Positions 37,334 through 48,311 are shown, numbered from the stretch's first letter. The stretch is 64,000 nucleotides of DNA from Arcobacter vandammei (GCF_016106035.1 NZ_JADKPZ010000014.1:1-64000); one strand, 5' to 3'. A program made the numbers and translations. The notes: generated from the letters alone by a model not told the origin.

Positions 37334-37423
37334 TGTGAAAAGATGTGAATATAGTTTCAACTTTAATCACTATATAAAATTTCGATTTTATAGTGCTTTT
37401 AGAGATATTTTCATCTTTTCACA
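37334..37423. promoter_or_regulatory. Second DnaA-box group and hairpin between dnaA and dnaN
   Basis: TGTGAAAA (37334-37341), TGTGAATAT (37344-37352) and TTTTCACA (37416-37423) carry the TTCAC/GTGAA core. Between them a hairpin with TTCG tetraloop (37368-37395) has arms CACTAT(AT)AAAAT and ATTTTATAGTG. The sites could be a second origin part, a dnaN control region, or chance in AT-rich DNA. Confidence 0.45.
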
Positions 37424-37469
37424 TACACCTACTACTTTTACTAAAAAATAAACAAACATAGGAGAAAAA

Positions 37470-38540
37470 ATGAAGTTTGTAATTACAAAAAATATACTTG
37501 AAAATGTTATATCTTCAATGCAACCTTTTTTAGAAAAAAAAGATTCAAGTGCAATAACATCTCATATATATTTAGAGACACAAAATGGTAAATTAATAAT
37601 CAAAGCAACAGATTATGAAATTGGATTAGAAACTACAATAGATAGTATTTCTGAAATAGAAGATGGAAAAACAACAGTAAATGGAAATAATTTCTTAGGA
37701 ATTATTAAAAGATTAAAAAATGAAAATATCACTTTAGAAGCAAATGGAAATAATCTTGTAATAAAACAAAATAAATCAGTATTTAAACTTCCAACTTATG
37801 ATGCAAATGAATATCCAACTATAAATAAATATGAAAATTTAAAAGAGTTATCAATATCTACTATGAATTTTATTAATTCAATTAAAAAAATAACTCCATC
37901 AATAGATAATAACAATCCTAAGTTTGAGTTAAATGGAGCTTTATTAGATATTAAAAGTCAAAAAATAAACTTTGTATCAACTGATACTAGAAGATTAGCA
38001 TTATCATATTTAGAAAATATATCAAATGATGAGATGCAATTAATAATTCCAAAAAAAGCAATTATTGAGATTCAAAAACTATTTTTAGATAATGCAAAAA
38101 TATATTGTGATCAAACAAATTTAATTGTTTCAAATGAAAATACTAAATTCTTTACAAAACTGATAAATGGAAAATATCCAGATTATGAAAGAATTATTCC
38201 ATCAAGTCTAAAATATAATTTTCCATTACCAAAAAATATATTAGTAGAATCTATCAAACTTGTAACTTCGCTATTTTCAAATATTAAAATTACATTTAAT
38301 CCAAAATATATAATTTTTGAATCTTTAGATGAAGATAGTGTTGCTACAACACAAATTGATATTGATATAAATATTCCAAATGAATTCTATTTAGCTGTAA
38401 ATGCAAAATATCTTTTGGACTTTTTAAGTACATCAAATAACGAGAAAGTAAAAATAGGATTTAATGAGTCAAATTTACCATTTTATTTAGAAGATGATAA
38501 ATTTTATACAGTTGTAATGCCAATTGTTTTAGAAAAATAA
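37470..38540 (+). CDS. dnaN: DNA polymerase III beta sliding clamp
   Basis: A 356-residue clamp with three repeats of the beta fold (FVITKNILENVI; ISTMNFINSIKKI and STDTRRLAL; PKNILVESIKL) and the closing VMPIVLEK. It encircles DNA and tethers polymerases. A strong ribosome site (AGGAG) precedes the ATG. Confidence 0.97.
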   Translation: MKFVITKNILENVISSMQPFLEKKDSSAITSHIYLETQNGKLIIKATDYEIGLETTIDSISEIEDGKTTVNGNNFLGIIKRLKNENITLEANGNNLVIKQNKSVFKLPTYDANEYPTINKYENLKELSISTMNFINSIKKITPSIDNNNPKFELNGALLDIKSQKINFVSTDTRRLALSYLENISNDEMQLIIPKKAIIEIQKLFLDNAKIYCDQTNLIVSNENTKFFTKLINGKYPDYERIIPSSLKYNFPLPKNILVESIKLVTSLFSNIKITFNPKYIIFESLDEDSVATTQIDIDINIPNEFYLAVNAKYLLDFLSTSNNEKVKIGFNESNLPFYLEDDKFYTVVMPIVLEK

Positions 38541-38551
38541 AAATTAATTAA

Positions 38552-40885
<2,334 letters not shown>

Positions 40886-40897
40886 AAGGAAAAGATA

Positions 40898-41281
40898 ATG
40901 GCAATAAAATATGGTGAACAAGAGATTTTAGATTTTGATATAAATAGTCCTGAAAATTTCTGGCCAAATGAACACGAAAAAAACTACACAATAGATATTG
41001 AATTACCAGAATTTATGGCAAAATGCCCAAGAAGTGGTTACCCAGATTTTGCAACAATAAAAATTCAATATATCCCAAATAAAAGTGTAATTGAGTTAAA
41101 AGCACTAAAAATATATATAAACTCATTTATGAATAGATATATCTCTCATGAGAATTCAGCAAATGAGATTTTTGATACTCTATATTCTAAGCTTGAACCA
41201 AAATGGCTTAAAGTAATTGCAGATTTTAAACCTCGTGGAAATGTTCATACAGTAATAGAAATAGATAGTTCTAAAATATAA
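40898..41281 (+). CDS. queF: NADPH-dependent 7-cyano-7-deazaguanine reductase
   Basis: A 127-residue unimodular QueF. The catalytic cysteine is in MAKCPRSG, and the family motif appears as ELKALKIYI followed by NRYISHE. It reduces preQ0 to preQ1 in queuosine synthesis. It follows gyrB by 12 bases with ribosome site AAAGGA, so it is likely cotranscribed. Confidence 0.95.
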   Translation: MAIKYGEQEILDFDINSPENFWPNEHEKNYTIDIELPEFMAKCPRSGYPDFATIKIQYIPNKSVIELKALKIYINSFMNRYISHENSANEIFDTLYSKLEPKWLKVIADFKPRGNVHTVIEIDSSKI

Positions 41282-41292
41282 GAGAAATTTCC

Positions 41293-41886
41293 TTGCAAAG
41301 ATTAGTTAGTACGGCTGAAGCTGCTGAGATTTTAGGTCTATCTTTACAAGGAATTCACTATCGTATTAAAAAAAATCAACTTAAATCTGAAAAAAAAGAT
41401 GGTAAAATTTTTGTCTATTTAGATGAAAATTCTACAAAAAACAATCAAACTTCAGCACAAAATACAAAACTAGATTTTAATGCTTTTGATAAGATAATTG
41501 AGTCAAAAGATGAACAAATTTCACTATTAAAAAAATCAATAAAATGGATGAGAAAACAGTATATTTCGGAAATAGAAAGACTTGAAAAAAACCAAAAAAG
41601 AATAATTGAAGTTTTTAATAGTGAAATAAAACTTCTTCAAAGTGCTTTTAATGAGATGAGAGCTATTTATAAACCACAAATTGAAGAGAAAAAAGAGAGT
41701 TCAAAATCAAATGAATTTATCACTATAAAAGAGTTTTTTGCACTTTTAAAAAGAGCAAATAAGAGTGAAATTGAGATAAAATCTATGATTTTTAGTGCAA
41801 TAAAAAAAGGCGATAAAAGATTTATTTATAATAAAAAAGATAAAAAACTTTTGATTTTAAATGATGATTTTAGGGATTTATTTTAA
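41293..41886 (+). CDS. HTH/coiled-coil DNA-binding protein, unknown role
   Basis: A 197-residue protein starting with TTG at 41293. The N-terminal 45 residues form a MerR/excisionase-type helix-turn-helix (VSTAEAAEILGLSLQGIHYRI), followed by a long lysine/glutamate-rich coiled coil (about 70-135) and a small C-terminal domain (EFITIKEFFALLKRANK to the end). I do not know the family. Position right after gyrB-queF suggests cotranscription; a link to chromosome or plasmid-type segregation is speculation. Confidence 0.65.
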   Translation: MQRLVSTAEAAEILGLSLQGIHYRIKKNQLKSEKKDGKIFVYLDENSTKNNQTSAQNTKLDFNAFDKIIESKDEQISLLKKSIKWMRKQYISEIERLEKNQKRIIEVFNSEIKLLQSAFNEMRAIYKPQIEEKKESSKSNEFITIKEFFALLKRANKSEIEIKSMIFSAIKKGDKRFIYNKKDKKLLILNDDFRDLF

Positions 41887-41893
41887 AAATAGA

Positions 41894-41910
41894 AGTACAA
41901 AAAAGTACTC
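41894..41910 (-). terminator. Terminator of the SRP RNA gene
   Basis: AGTAC/GTACT stem around T6 on the minus strand, then TTCTATTTTT, at the 3' end of the SRP RNA. Confidence 0.6.
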
Positions 41911-42012
41911 CTTCCCAGATACCCAATCACAACCATAAAAAAGGTGCCTTGCTATATTCCTATCCTGGGGCGTTGTCTTTAGTATAACTTGAAAGGGTCT
42001 AAAAAGGAGCAT
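41906..42012 (-). ncRNA. ffs: Signal recognition particle RNA (4.5S)
   Basis: On the minus strand the segment around 41945-41970 reads CCCCAGGATAGGAATATAGC then AAGGCA: the SRP helix 8 core AGG...GGAA tetraloop...AGCA. The GGAA loop maps to 41957-41960. Flanks pair outward: GACAAC with GTTGTG, GACCC with GGGT(A)TC, and the outer GCTCCTT (42004-42010) with AAGGAGT (41907-41913). A terminator follows. It is a short bacterial SRP RNA of roughly 105 bases that binds Ffh. Ends are estimated from pairing. Confidence 0.75.
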
Positions 42013-42095
42013 TCAAAACACTTTATGTTCTCAATGCTACTTTTAAAGATGTGAATTCTAGCTAATATATCTTTAATTTATAATAAAAGAGAAAA

Positions 42096-42503
42096 ATGAC
42101 ATATCTAATACTATTTTTTACAGCATTTTTATCTGCAACCTTGCTTCCACTTGGAAGTGAAGCTTTGCTTATTTATGATATAAAAGCTGGTTACAATCTT
42201 TATATTTTACTATTTGTAGCAACTTTAGGAAATAGTTTAGGTTCAATTTTAAACTACTATTTGGGTTTAAAAGGTGAAGAATTTTTAATTAGAAAAAATC
42301 TTATAAATGAAAAGTATATAAATTTATCAAAAAAGTATTTTGATAAGTATGGAGCAATTTGCATTCTTTTTGCGTGGTTACCAATAATTGGAGATCCAAT
42401 TACCTTTGTAGCTGGAGTTTTAAGATATAACTTTAAAATATTTGTGATTTTAGTAGTAATATCAAAGCTATCAAGGTATCTTTTTATAGCTTTGATAGTT
42501 TAA
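42096..42503 (+). CDS. YqaA/DedA-like small membrane protein
   Basis: A 135-residue polytopic protein with the VTT/SNARE-associated (DedA-like) features: early PLGSEALL, glycine-rich GNSLGSILNYYLG and the late loop PIIGDPITFVAG. This matches the YqaA subgroup. Such proteins are thought to be lipid flippases or proton-driven transporters. No strong ribosome site; its end abuts the convergent methyltransferase gene. Confidence 0.8.
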   Translation: MTYLILFFTAFLSATLLPLGSEALLIYDIKAGYNLYILLFVATLGNSLGSILNYYLGLKGEEFLIRKNLINEKYINLSKKYFDKYGAICILFAWLPIIGDPITFVAGVLRYNFKIFVILVVISKLSRYLFIALIV

Positions 42504-42504
42504 A

Positions 42505-43311
42505 TTATTTTTCAACTTCCCATGAAATAAATGCCCAAGTTAAGAACTCTTTTTGCTCTTTATGTTTATAAGTAGTGTTGAAATACTCTCTTAAAATTTT
42601 CTCTTCTTTTTTTGATAAAGATCCCAAACTCCATTTTAGACTTTGGATAAATTCATCTTCATTTGGTGTATCAAATTTTGAGTTTTTTGTCTTTATAAAA
42701 TCAACTTTTGCAAATATTCCCATAGAGTGCAAAGTGTTTACAAGATAGATATAATCAGGTCTTGGAATAACTTTTCGTGGAATTTGAGCTAATATCTCAC
42801 TATCCACAAAACTTCCACCAACCTTTGTAGTGATATATACTTTTTTATTTGCTTTTTCGTTTAGTTTAAGCAATGCTTTTTTTATATTTTTTACTTCCAT
42901 AGAACGGCTAGCTACGACTATATCAGCATTTGGGACATCTTCCCAAGAGTCATACCAAGATTTATGAATGGTTACTAGATTTTCAATATTTTTCTCTTTT
43001 GCATTTTGTTGTGCATAACTTAACATTTCACTTGAATAATCAAGAGCATAAACCTTTTTTAGTTTTGGAGCAAGTGCCAAAGAAATCGTAGCTGGTCCAC
43101 TTCCAACATCAAGTAGAGTTTCACAATCTTTTAGGTTCATTTTGCTTATAAACTCTTTTGTATATGGGCTATTTACAACATTTTGACTAAAATATTGTGC
43201 TTTTTTATCCCAATCAGAGCTAGATTTACTCTTAAAAGTAGAGCTTTTGATTTGTTTTTTGTATAGTTTTGCAAAGTTTAGTTTGTCTAAATTTGTGTTT
43301 TCTAGTGGCAT
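42505..43311 (-). CDS. Class I SAM-dependent methyltransferase
   Basis: A 268-residue methyltransferase with SAM motif LLDVGSGPATISLALA (about 86-101), acidic motif YALDYSSEM, and VASRSMEV. The first 50 residues are a basic, serine-rich extension. Its ATG overlaps the stop of the RelE/ParE-like toxin gene (TAATG), so it may be translated by coupling. The substrate is unknown. Confidence 0.78.
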   Translation of the reverse strand: MPLENTNLDKLNFAKLYKKQIKSSTFKSKSSSDWDKKAQYFSQNVVNSPYTKEFISKMNLKDCETLLDVGSGPATISLALAPKLKKVYALDYSSEMLSYAQQNAKEKNIENLVTIHKSWYDSWEDVPNADIVVASRSMEVKNIKKALLKLNEKANKKVYITTKVGGSFVDSEILAQIPRKVIPRPDYIYLVNTLHSMGIFAKVDFIKTKNSKFDTPNEDEFIQSLKWSLGSLSKKEEKILREYFNTTYKHKEQKEFLTWAFISWEVEK

Positions 43312-43595
43312 TATTTCTGCTTTTGTCTTGCATTTAGTATTTTTAATATCTTTATATAATCTTTTTCTATTTTATAGTAGATATTATAATTTTCAAAAAT
43401 CAGTATTTTACAATCTACTTTTATACCTTTTTTCTTACAATCTACTCCCATATAAGGATTTGTTTCTAAAAGCCGAATGTAGTTTTTTAATTTATTAACA
43501 TACTCCAAAGCAACAGTTGGTTTATCGCTAAAAATAGTTTGAAATAATTTTTCTAAATCTTTATAAGACTTTTTTGTATATCTAATTTCTAGCAT
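43311..43595 (-). CDS. RelE/ParE family toxin
   Basis: A 94-residue basic protein of the RelE/ParE fold: LEIRYTKKSYKDLEKL at the start, LLETNPYMGVDCKKKG in the middle and ENYNIYYKIEKDYIKILKILNARQ at the end in pieces. Such toxins cut mRNA on the ribosome or poison gyrase. The antitoxin gene overlaps its start by 14 bases, the usual arrangement. Which target is hit cannot be told. Confidence 0.83.
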   Translation of the reverse strand: MLEIRYTKKSYKDLEKLFQTIFSDKPTVALEYVNKLKNYIRLLETNPYMGVDCKKKGIKVDCKILIFENYNIYYKIEKDYIKILKILNARQKQK

Positions 43596-43800
43596 ATTTT
43601 TTTGTTAGTTCATCAAAAATTTCATCGTGGCTTTTATCAATAAGTTCTGATTTTAGTGATTTCTTAATTTTTTTTGATAGCTTTTCTATTTTTTTATTGT
43701 CAATTTCTTCTATTTCTAAGCCATCAATTTTTAGATTTTTTAAAAGAAACATAACATTGCCATAAACACTATCATCAACTTTTAATTTTACTGTATGCAT
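43582..43800 (-). CDS. Antitoxin of the RelE/ParE pair
   Basis: A 72-residue acidic/lysine-rich protein. The N-terminal MHTVKLKVDDSVYGNVM resembles a ribbon-helix-helix-type or Phd-like dimer region, and the C-terminal half is a flexible charged tail fit to wrap the toxin. It is first in the operon and overlaps the toxin start, as type II antitoxins do. It probably represses its own promoter. Confidence 0.75.
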   Translation of the reverse strand: MHTVKLKVDDSVYGNVMFLLKNLKIDGLEIEEIDNKKIEKLSKKIKKSLKSELIDKSHDEIFDELTKKYARN

Positions 43801-43952
43801 ATAAAAACCTTTGATTTATTTTGTAGATTATAGACAAAAGAGAGTTAATTCTATCTTTCAAAGTAATATTATGAAAATTTTAGTGAAAGAGTAAAAAGCA
43901 AGGTTTGTTTTCAGATTATTTTAGGAATTTTTGAGCTTTTTTATAAGTGTTT

Positions 43953-44213
43953 TTAATTATCTAAATCTTCAAAAAAAGTAGTTATTGGAATATCTAAAAC
44001 ATAAGAAATTCTATGTAGGTGTTCGATATTGAAATGATAGTTTTTATAGCAAATTTCACAACAAGAAATCATAGTTACAGATTTAAAACCTATTGCTTGA
44101 CTTAGTTCTAATTGAGTTAAACCTTTTTGCTCTCTTAGTTTTTTAACATTTAAGCCAATTTTTTCATACAACTTTTGAGTTGAATTTTCACCTAAATCTT
44201 CAATGTTTTTCAA
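43953..44213 (-). CDS. XRE-type helix-turn-helix regulator
   Basis: An 86-residue protein dominated by an HTH_3 domain (LREQKGLTQLELSQAIGF, then HLHRISYVLDIPITTFFED). Three cysteines (SCCEIC) sit where the recognition helix ends, which is unusual and could make it redox- or metal-sensitive. It is divergent from a small lipoprotein gene, which it may control. A 152-base gap with no recognisable feature separates it from the antitoxin gene. Confidence 0.75.
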   Translation of the reverse strand: MKNIEDLGENSTQKLYEKIGLNVKKLREQKGLTQLELSQAIGFKSVTMISCCEICYKNYHFNIEHLHRISYVLDIPITTFFEDLDN

Positions 44214-44371
44214 TTTATAACTTTATATAAAAAGTTTTTTATAGTAATAGGTTATAATCTTTTTCTCAACTTTATCTATAAAGTTTGGAGTTAATTTTAG
44301 AGATAATATGTGAAGTATTAAATAAATTAAGTAAAATTACATTAAAAATTCAAAAAAATAAGGAAGAAAAA

Positions 44372-44752
44372 ATGAAAATAATAAAATATCTAGCAGGTAT
44401 ATTTTTTATTACTTTATTATTTACTAGTTGTGTTAATAAGATTTCAAAAGTTAAGCAAGAAAATTATACAAATCCTTTAATAAAAGATAAAAATACTGAA
44501 AAGCTTAAATTTGAGAATGATAAGTTGGATTGTGAAATTATAGCACATGAAAAAGTTCCTAATGTTTATCATGGAAACAGTAATTCTGGTAGTTTTACAA
44601 CAACAAATACTTCAACAGGAACAATATATAGAGGTACTTATGGAGATGATAATGTAAATAGTCTTATATTTCAAAGTGTACAAAACTCAGAAATAAAATT
44701 GAAATATTTTGAACAATGTATGAGAAGTAGAGGTTGGGTAAAAATAGATTGA
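44372..44752 (+). CDS. Small lipoprotein of unknown function
   Basis: A 126-residue protein with a lipoprotein signal peptide ending LLFTSC. The start is the ATG at 44372, preceded by AAGGAAG; longer in-frame versions lack a ribosome site and would bury the signal. The mature part has a Ser/Thr/Gly-rich stretch (NSGSFTTTNTSTGT) and two cysteines, ending in CMRSRGWVKID, a tail seen in several small exported proteins. Function unknown. Confidence 0.68.
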   Translation: MKIIKYLAGIFFITLLFTSCVNKISKVKQENYTNPLIKDKNTEKLKFENDKLDCEIIAHEKVPNVYHGNSNSGSFTTTNTSTGTIYRGTYGDDNVNSLIFQSVQNSEIKLKYFEQCMRSRGWVKID

Positions 44753-44807
44753 CTAATTATATGACTTAACTATATTTGTATATATTTTTATAAAGCATTT
44801 GCAACAA

Positions 44808-45656
44808 TTATTTAACATTCGGAGTAAATGCCTTTGTACTTACATTTACTATTTGCCCAATTTCTAAATTTTTTGCCTCTTCTTGGCTTATTACAACTTC
44901 AACAAGTTGTTGTCCAATAGAGATAATTGCTATATTTATAACATCAACTTTTATGATTTCAAGCAGTTCACCCTCAAAAGAGAATTTTTGGCTACCTTGA
45001 GTTTTTAATAAAATCTCTTTTGGCTCTCCATCTTCAATAATTTTTCCATCTTTTAAAACCAAAACTCTTGAAGCCAATTTATACATCTCACTTGGGTCAT
45101 GGCTTACCATTATTGTTGTAGTTTCAAACTCTTTGTGCAGAGTTAAAATTTCATCTTGAAGTTTTGCTCTCATAGATGGATCAAGAGCCGAAAGAGGTTC
45201 ATCCAAAAGAAGTATTTTTGGCTTTTTCATCAAAGACCTACAAAGGCTTACTCTTTGTTTTTGCCCACCACTTAAAGAATCTGGGTATCGATTTTTAAGG
45301 CTTTCCATATCTGTTAAGCTTAGAAGATATTTTGCTAACTCTTTATCTTTTACTACATAAAGCAGATTTTCAATTACAGATAAATTTGGAAAAAGTGCAT
45401 AATCTTGAAAAACAAAGCCTATATCTCTTTTTTGAATTGGTTTTTTGATTTTATCATTTAACCAAATTTCATTATCTACTTCTACTCTTCCCTTTGCATC
45501 TTCAAGACCTGCAAGTATTCGTAAAATTGTAGTTTTTCCGCTTCCACTAACTCCGCTTAAAGCTACAAATTCACCTTTATTTAATGATAAATCTATATCC
45601 AAAAGCATTTTCCCAACTGAGCCATGAAGCTCTTTTTTTATATCTAATTTTATCAT
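44808..45656 (-). CDS. modC: Molybdate ABC transporter ATPase
   Basis: A 282-residue ABC ATPase: Walker A SGVSGSGKTTILR, signature LSGGQKQRVSL, Walker B ILLLDEPLSALDP, switch His in VSHDP, and a C-terminal TOBE domain (about 215-280). It powers molybdate import with ModB. Last gene of the mod operon, starting next to the modB stop. Confidence 0.92.
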   Translation of the reverse strand: MIKLDIKKELHGSVGKMLLDIDLSLNKGEFVALSGVSGSGKTTILRILAGLEDAKGRVEVDNEIWLNDKIKKPIQKRDIGFVFQDYALFPNLSVIENLLYVVKDKELAKYLLSLTDMESLKNRYPDSLSGGQKQRVSLCRSLMKKPKILLLDEPLSALDPSMRAKLQDEILTLHKEFETTTIMVSHDPSEMYKLASRVLVLKDGKIIEDGEPKEILLKTQGSQKFSFEGELLEIIKVDVINIAIISIGQQLVEVVISQEEAKNLEIGQIVNVSTKAFTPNVK

Positions 45657-46349
45657 CTATAAAACTCTATCTTTTTTTTGTTTTCCATTGAAAATATAAA
45701 CAGCAAGAAGTGTCATAAAACTCATTACAATCATAATTAAACTATAAATATGTGCATTTTTATAGTCCAAAACTTCAACAAATTCATAAATTGCTATTGC
45801 TGCAACTCTTGTTTCATTTGGAATACTTCCACCAATCATTAAAACAACTCCAAACTCTCCAACAGTGTGAGCAAAAGTGATGATTAGAGCTGTTAAAAGT
45901 GATGGTTTTATATTTGGTAAGGCAACTCTTAAAACTGTTGTAAACTTGCTTTTTCCACTAAGTAAACTTGCTTCAAGCATATTTTTATTTAGGCTTTCAA
46001 AACCACTTTGAAGTGGTTGCACCATAAAAGGTAGGCTATAAATACAACTAGCAATTATTATTCCATAGAAATTAAATACAAGTTTTATTCCAAAATAGTC
46101 ATTAAAAAATTGCCCAATCGGAGAGTTATGAGATAAGCCCCAAAGAAGATAAAATCCTAAAACAGTAGGTGGAACAACCAAAGGCATTGTACAAAGTGAT
46201 TCTAAGAAAGGTTTAAATTTTGACTTTGTTTGAGATAAATACCAAGCAAGAGGCATACATAACACAAACAAAATCAAAGTTGTAATAAATGCTAATTTAA
46301 AAGATAGCAAAAATGGTGCATAATCAACATTTAACAAATAATCAATCAT
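45657..46349 (-). CDS. modB: Molybdate ABC transporter permease
   Basis: A 230-residue inner membrane permease with about five to six helices and the EAA-like coupling motif around [20 protein letters not shown], then [14 protein letters not shown]. It forms the channel for molybdate. It overlaps the mop gene by 8 bases. Confidence 0.93.
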   Translation of the reverse strand: MIDYLLNVDYAPFLLSFKLAFITTLILFVLCMPLAWYLSQTKSKFKPFLESLCTMPLVVPPTVLGFYLLWGLSHNSPIGQFFNDYFGIKLVFNFYGIIIASCIYSLPFMVQPLQSGFESLNKNMLEASLLSGKSKFTTVLRVALPNIKPSLLTALIITFAHTVGEFGVVLMIGGSIPNETRVAAIAIYEFVEVLDYKNAHIYSLIMIVMSFMTLLAVYIFNGKQKKDRVL

Positions 46350-46743
46350 TTAAAACCCTTAAAATAGATAAATCACTAGCTTTTATCAAAGCTAGAATTT
46401 CATCACCTTTTTTTAAATTCATCTTTTGGCTTGAACTTTTTGTAATAATGCTTTCAAGGTAGTATGAGCCAATTTTTAGCTTCATACTACTTAAAAGTTC
46501 GCCATTTTCTAGGCTTTGGATAGTTGCAAAAATTCTGTTTGATAAGCTTATTTCTCCTAAAACTCCTTTTGCGATTATCACATTTGTAGGTTTTATTAGA
46601 AGTTCTACACTTTTACCAATAGATATACCTTTTGGTAAATCTAAACTCATCATTTTTAAAGTAGTATCTAAAAAATCAAACTCAACTATGTTTAGATTTT
46701 GATTACTAGATATTTTTGATACTTTTGCAACTAAATTACTCAT
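46342..46743 (-). CDS. TOBE/Mop-domain molybdate-binding protein
   Basis: A 133-residue protein whose C-terminal half is a TOBE (Mop) domain ([12 protein letters not shown], then [21 protein letters not shown]). The N-terminal half looks like a second, diverged copy. It sits between modA and modB, as in Campylobacter jejuni, overlapping both neighbours. It probably binds molybdate or tungstate in the cytoplasm, for storage or hand-off. Confidence 0.82.
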   Translation of the reverse strand: MSNLVAKVSKISSNQNLNIVEFDFLDTTLKMMSLDLPKGISIGKSVELLIKPTNVIIAKGVLGEISLSNRIFATIQSLENGELLSSMKLKIGSYYLESIITKSSSQKMNLKKGDEILALIKASDLSILRVLND

Positions 46744-47486
46744 TTAACTAAATACCCAAAATCAACAAAGATTTTTTTAGCACTATCGCTTAAGATGAAA
46801 TCATAAAAAGCTTTTGCTTCTGTATTATCTTTTGCTCTACTTAAAACTACAATTCCTTGATCAATTGGAGTATATAATTTTGGATCAACACTTACCCAGT
46901 TTACATTCTCTTTATATTGAGACATTTTTTCATCATATAAAGATGATTTAGCAATAAATCCAACATCAGCAGCAGTCATAGCATAAGTTACTGCTTGAGA
47001 GATAGATTCAGCATAAACAAATTTACTTTCAACTTTATCTAAAACATTTGCATTTTTAAGTGCTTCAACAGCAGCTGTTCCATAAGGTGCAGTTTTTGGG
47101 TTTGCAACTGCAACTTTTTCTATATTTTTATCAGTTACAAGTGAAATTCCTTTTGAGAAATCTAAAGGTTTTACACTTAACATTGCTAAACTTCCTTGAG
47201 CATAAACAACAGCAGGAGTAGCAGTTAAACCATCTTTTTCAAGAGTTTGAGGGAATTTCATATCAGCACTCATAAAAACATCAAATGGTGCTCCATTTTG
47301 AATTTGAGTTGTAAATTTTCCACTTGCACCAAGAACAACTTCAACTTTTGTATCTGGATTTGTTTTATTAAATTCTGCGATTAAGTCGTTTATTGCATAA
47401 CTTACATTTGCTGCAACAGCTATATTAATTGTTCCTGCAAAAACACTTGAACATAAAAATGCTAATCCTAAAATAACTTTTTTCAT
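46740..47486 (-). CDS. modA: Periplasmic molybdate-binding protein
   Basis: A 248-residue protein with signal peptide (about 1-17) and the ModA fold: NIAVAANVSYAINDL at the mature start, VVLGASGKFTTQIQNGAPFDVF (given in parts: VVLGASGKF, NGAPFDVFMSAD) and NPKTAPYGTAAVEAL. It captures molybdate or tungstate for ModBC. It is 9 bases downstream of modE. Confidence 0.94.
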   Translation of the reverse strand: MKKVILGLAFLCSSVFAGTINIAVAANVSYAINDLIAEFNKTNPDTKVEVVLGASGKFTTQIQNGAPFDVFMSADMKFPQTLEKDGLTATPAVVYAQGSLAMLSVKPLDFSKGISLVTDKNIEKVAVANPKTAPYGTAAVEALKNANVLDKVESKFVYAESISQAVTYAMTAADVGFIAKSSLYDEKMSQYKENVNWVSVDPKLYTPIDQGIVVLSRAKDNTEAKAFYDFILSDSAKKIFVDFGYLVK

Positions 47487-47495
47487 ATTATCTCC

Positions 47496-48278
47496 TTATT
47501 TTCCTATCATAATATCAGATGCTTTAATAACTGCATCAACTTTTGTTCCAACTTTTAAACCCATATTTTCTACAGAATTTACTGTTACGATAGATACAAT
47601 CTTGTCATCATTTCCAATATTTACTACAACTTCCGCATTTACAGCACCTAAATTTATAGCTTCAATAGTACCTTTTAAACAGTTTCTGGCACTTAGTTTT
47701 AGATTCGTCTGCGTCGATAATAAAACATTGCTAGATTTTATAACAGCAATAACTTCATCACCAATAGCTAAACCAAGATTTTCAGTAGAACTATTTGTGA
47801 TAATAGAAACTAAACTATTTCCACTTTTTAGTTTAATTTTAACCTCAGCATTAACAGCACCTAGAGAAATATGTTCAACTACACCAATTATCTGGTTTCT
47901 AGCACTAATTTGCATTGATAATCTCCTTATAGTTTTTAAAGAACCACTATTTAAATCAGTAATTCGATTTAGGTTTTCAATAAACTTTCTTTGCTCCTCT
48001 TTTAACAAAAAATATGTTTCCAAAAGGTTCTCTCCATATTTTGTAAGGCTTGTTCCACCACCACCAGCACCACCTGTTTCTCTTATAACTATTGGAGTAA
48101 TAGATAAATTATTCATCGATTCAATAGCTTCCCAAGCAGCTTTATAGCTCATAGGAACTTCTTTTGCAGCTTTGTTTATAGAACCAGTTTTTTTAATTGC
48201 TAATAGTAATTCAATCCTTTTTTCAAGTAAAAATGGTTGATTAAAAAGCTCTAAAGTCAAATTTGATGATATTGACAT
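47496..48278 (-). CDS. modE: Molybdate-responsive regulator ModE
   Basis: A 260-residue regulator: N-terminal winged HTH (KTGSINKAAKEVPMSYKAAW, glycine-rich wing TGGAGGGGTSLT) and two C-terminal Mop domains (about 120-190 and 195-258) that bind molybdate. In other bacteria ModE-molybdate represses mod genes. Here it heads the operon itself, with a ModE-box-like palindrome just upstream, so autorepression is expected. Confidence 0.92.
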   Translation of the reverse strand: MSISSNLTLELFNQPFLLEKRIELLLAIKKTGSINKAAKEVPMSYKAAWEAIESMNNLSITPIVIRETGGAGGGGTSLTKYGENLLETYFLLKEEQRKFIENLNRITDLNSGSLKTIRRLSMQISARNQIIGVVEHISLGAVNAEVKIKLKSGNSLVSIITNSSTENLGLAIGDEVIAVIKSSNVLLSTQTNLKLSARNCLKGTIEAINLGAVNAEVVVNIGNDDKIVSIVTVNSVENMGLKVGTKVDAVIKASDIMIGK

Positions 48279-48289
48279 AATAATCCTTT

Positions 48290-48311
48290 GTTATATCATA
48301 TAATATATAAC
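48290..48311. promoter_or_regulatory. ModE-box-like operator
   Basis: GTTATAT-N8-ATATAAC, resembling the E. coli ModE site (CGNTATATA...TATATAACG), placed 12 bases upstream of modE and between it and the divergent DUF4010 gene. Confidence 0.6.

Noticed and set aside
41887-42095. tmRNA or riboswitch in the gap after the HTH gene
   Set aside because: The minus-strand SRP core with GGAA loop and outer pairing fits SRP RNA better; no tmRNA tag or tRNA-like ends.
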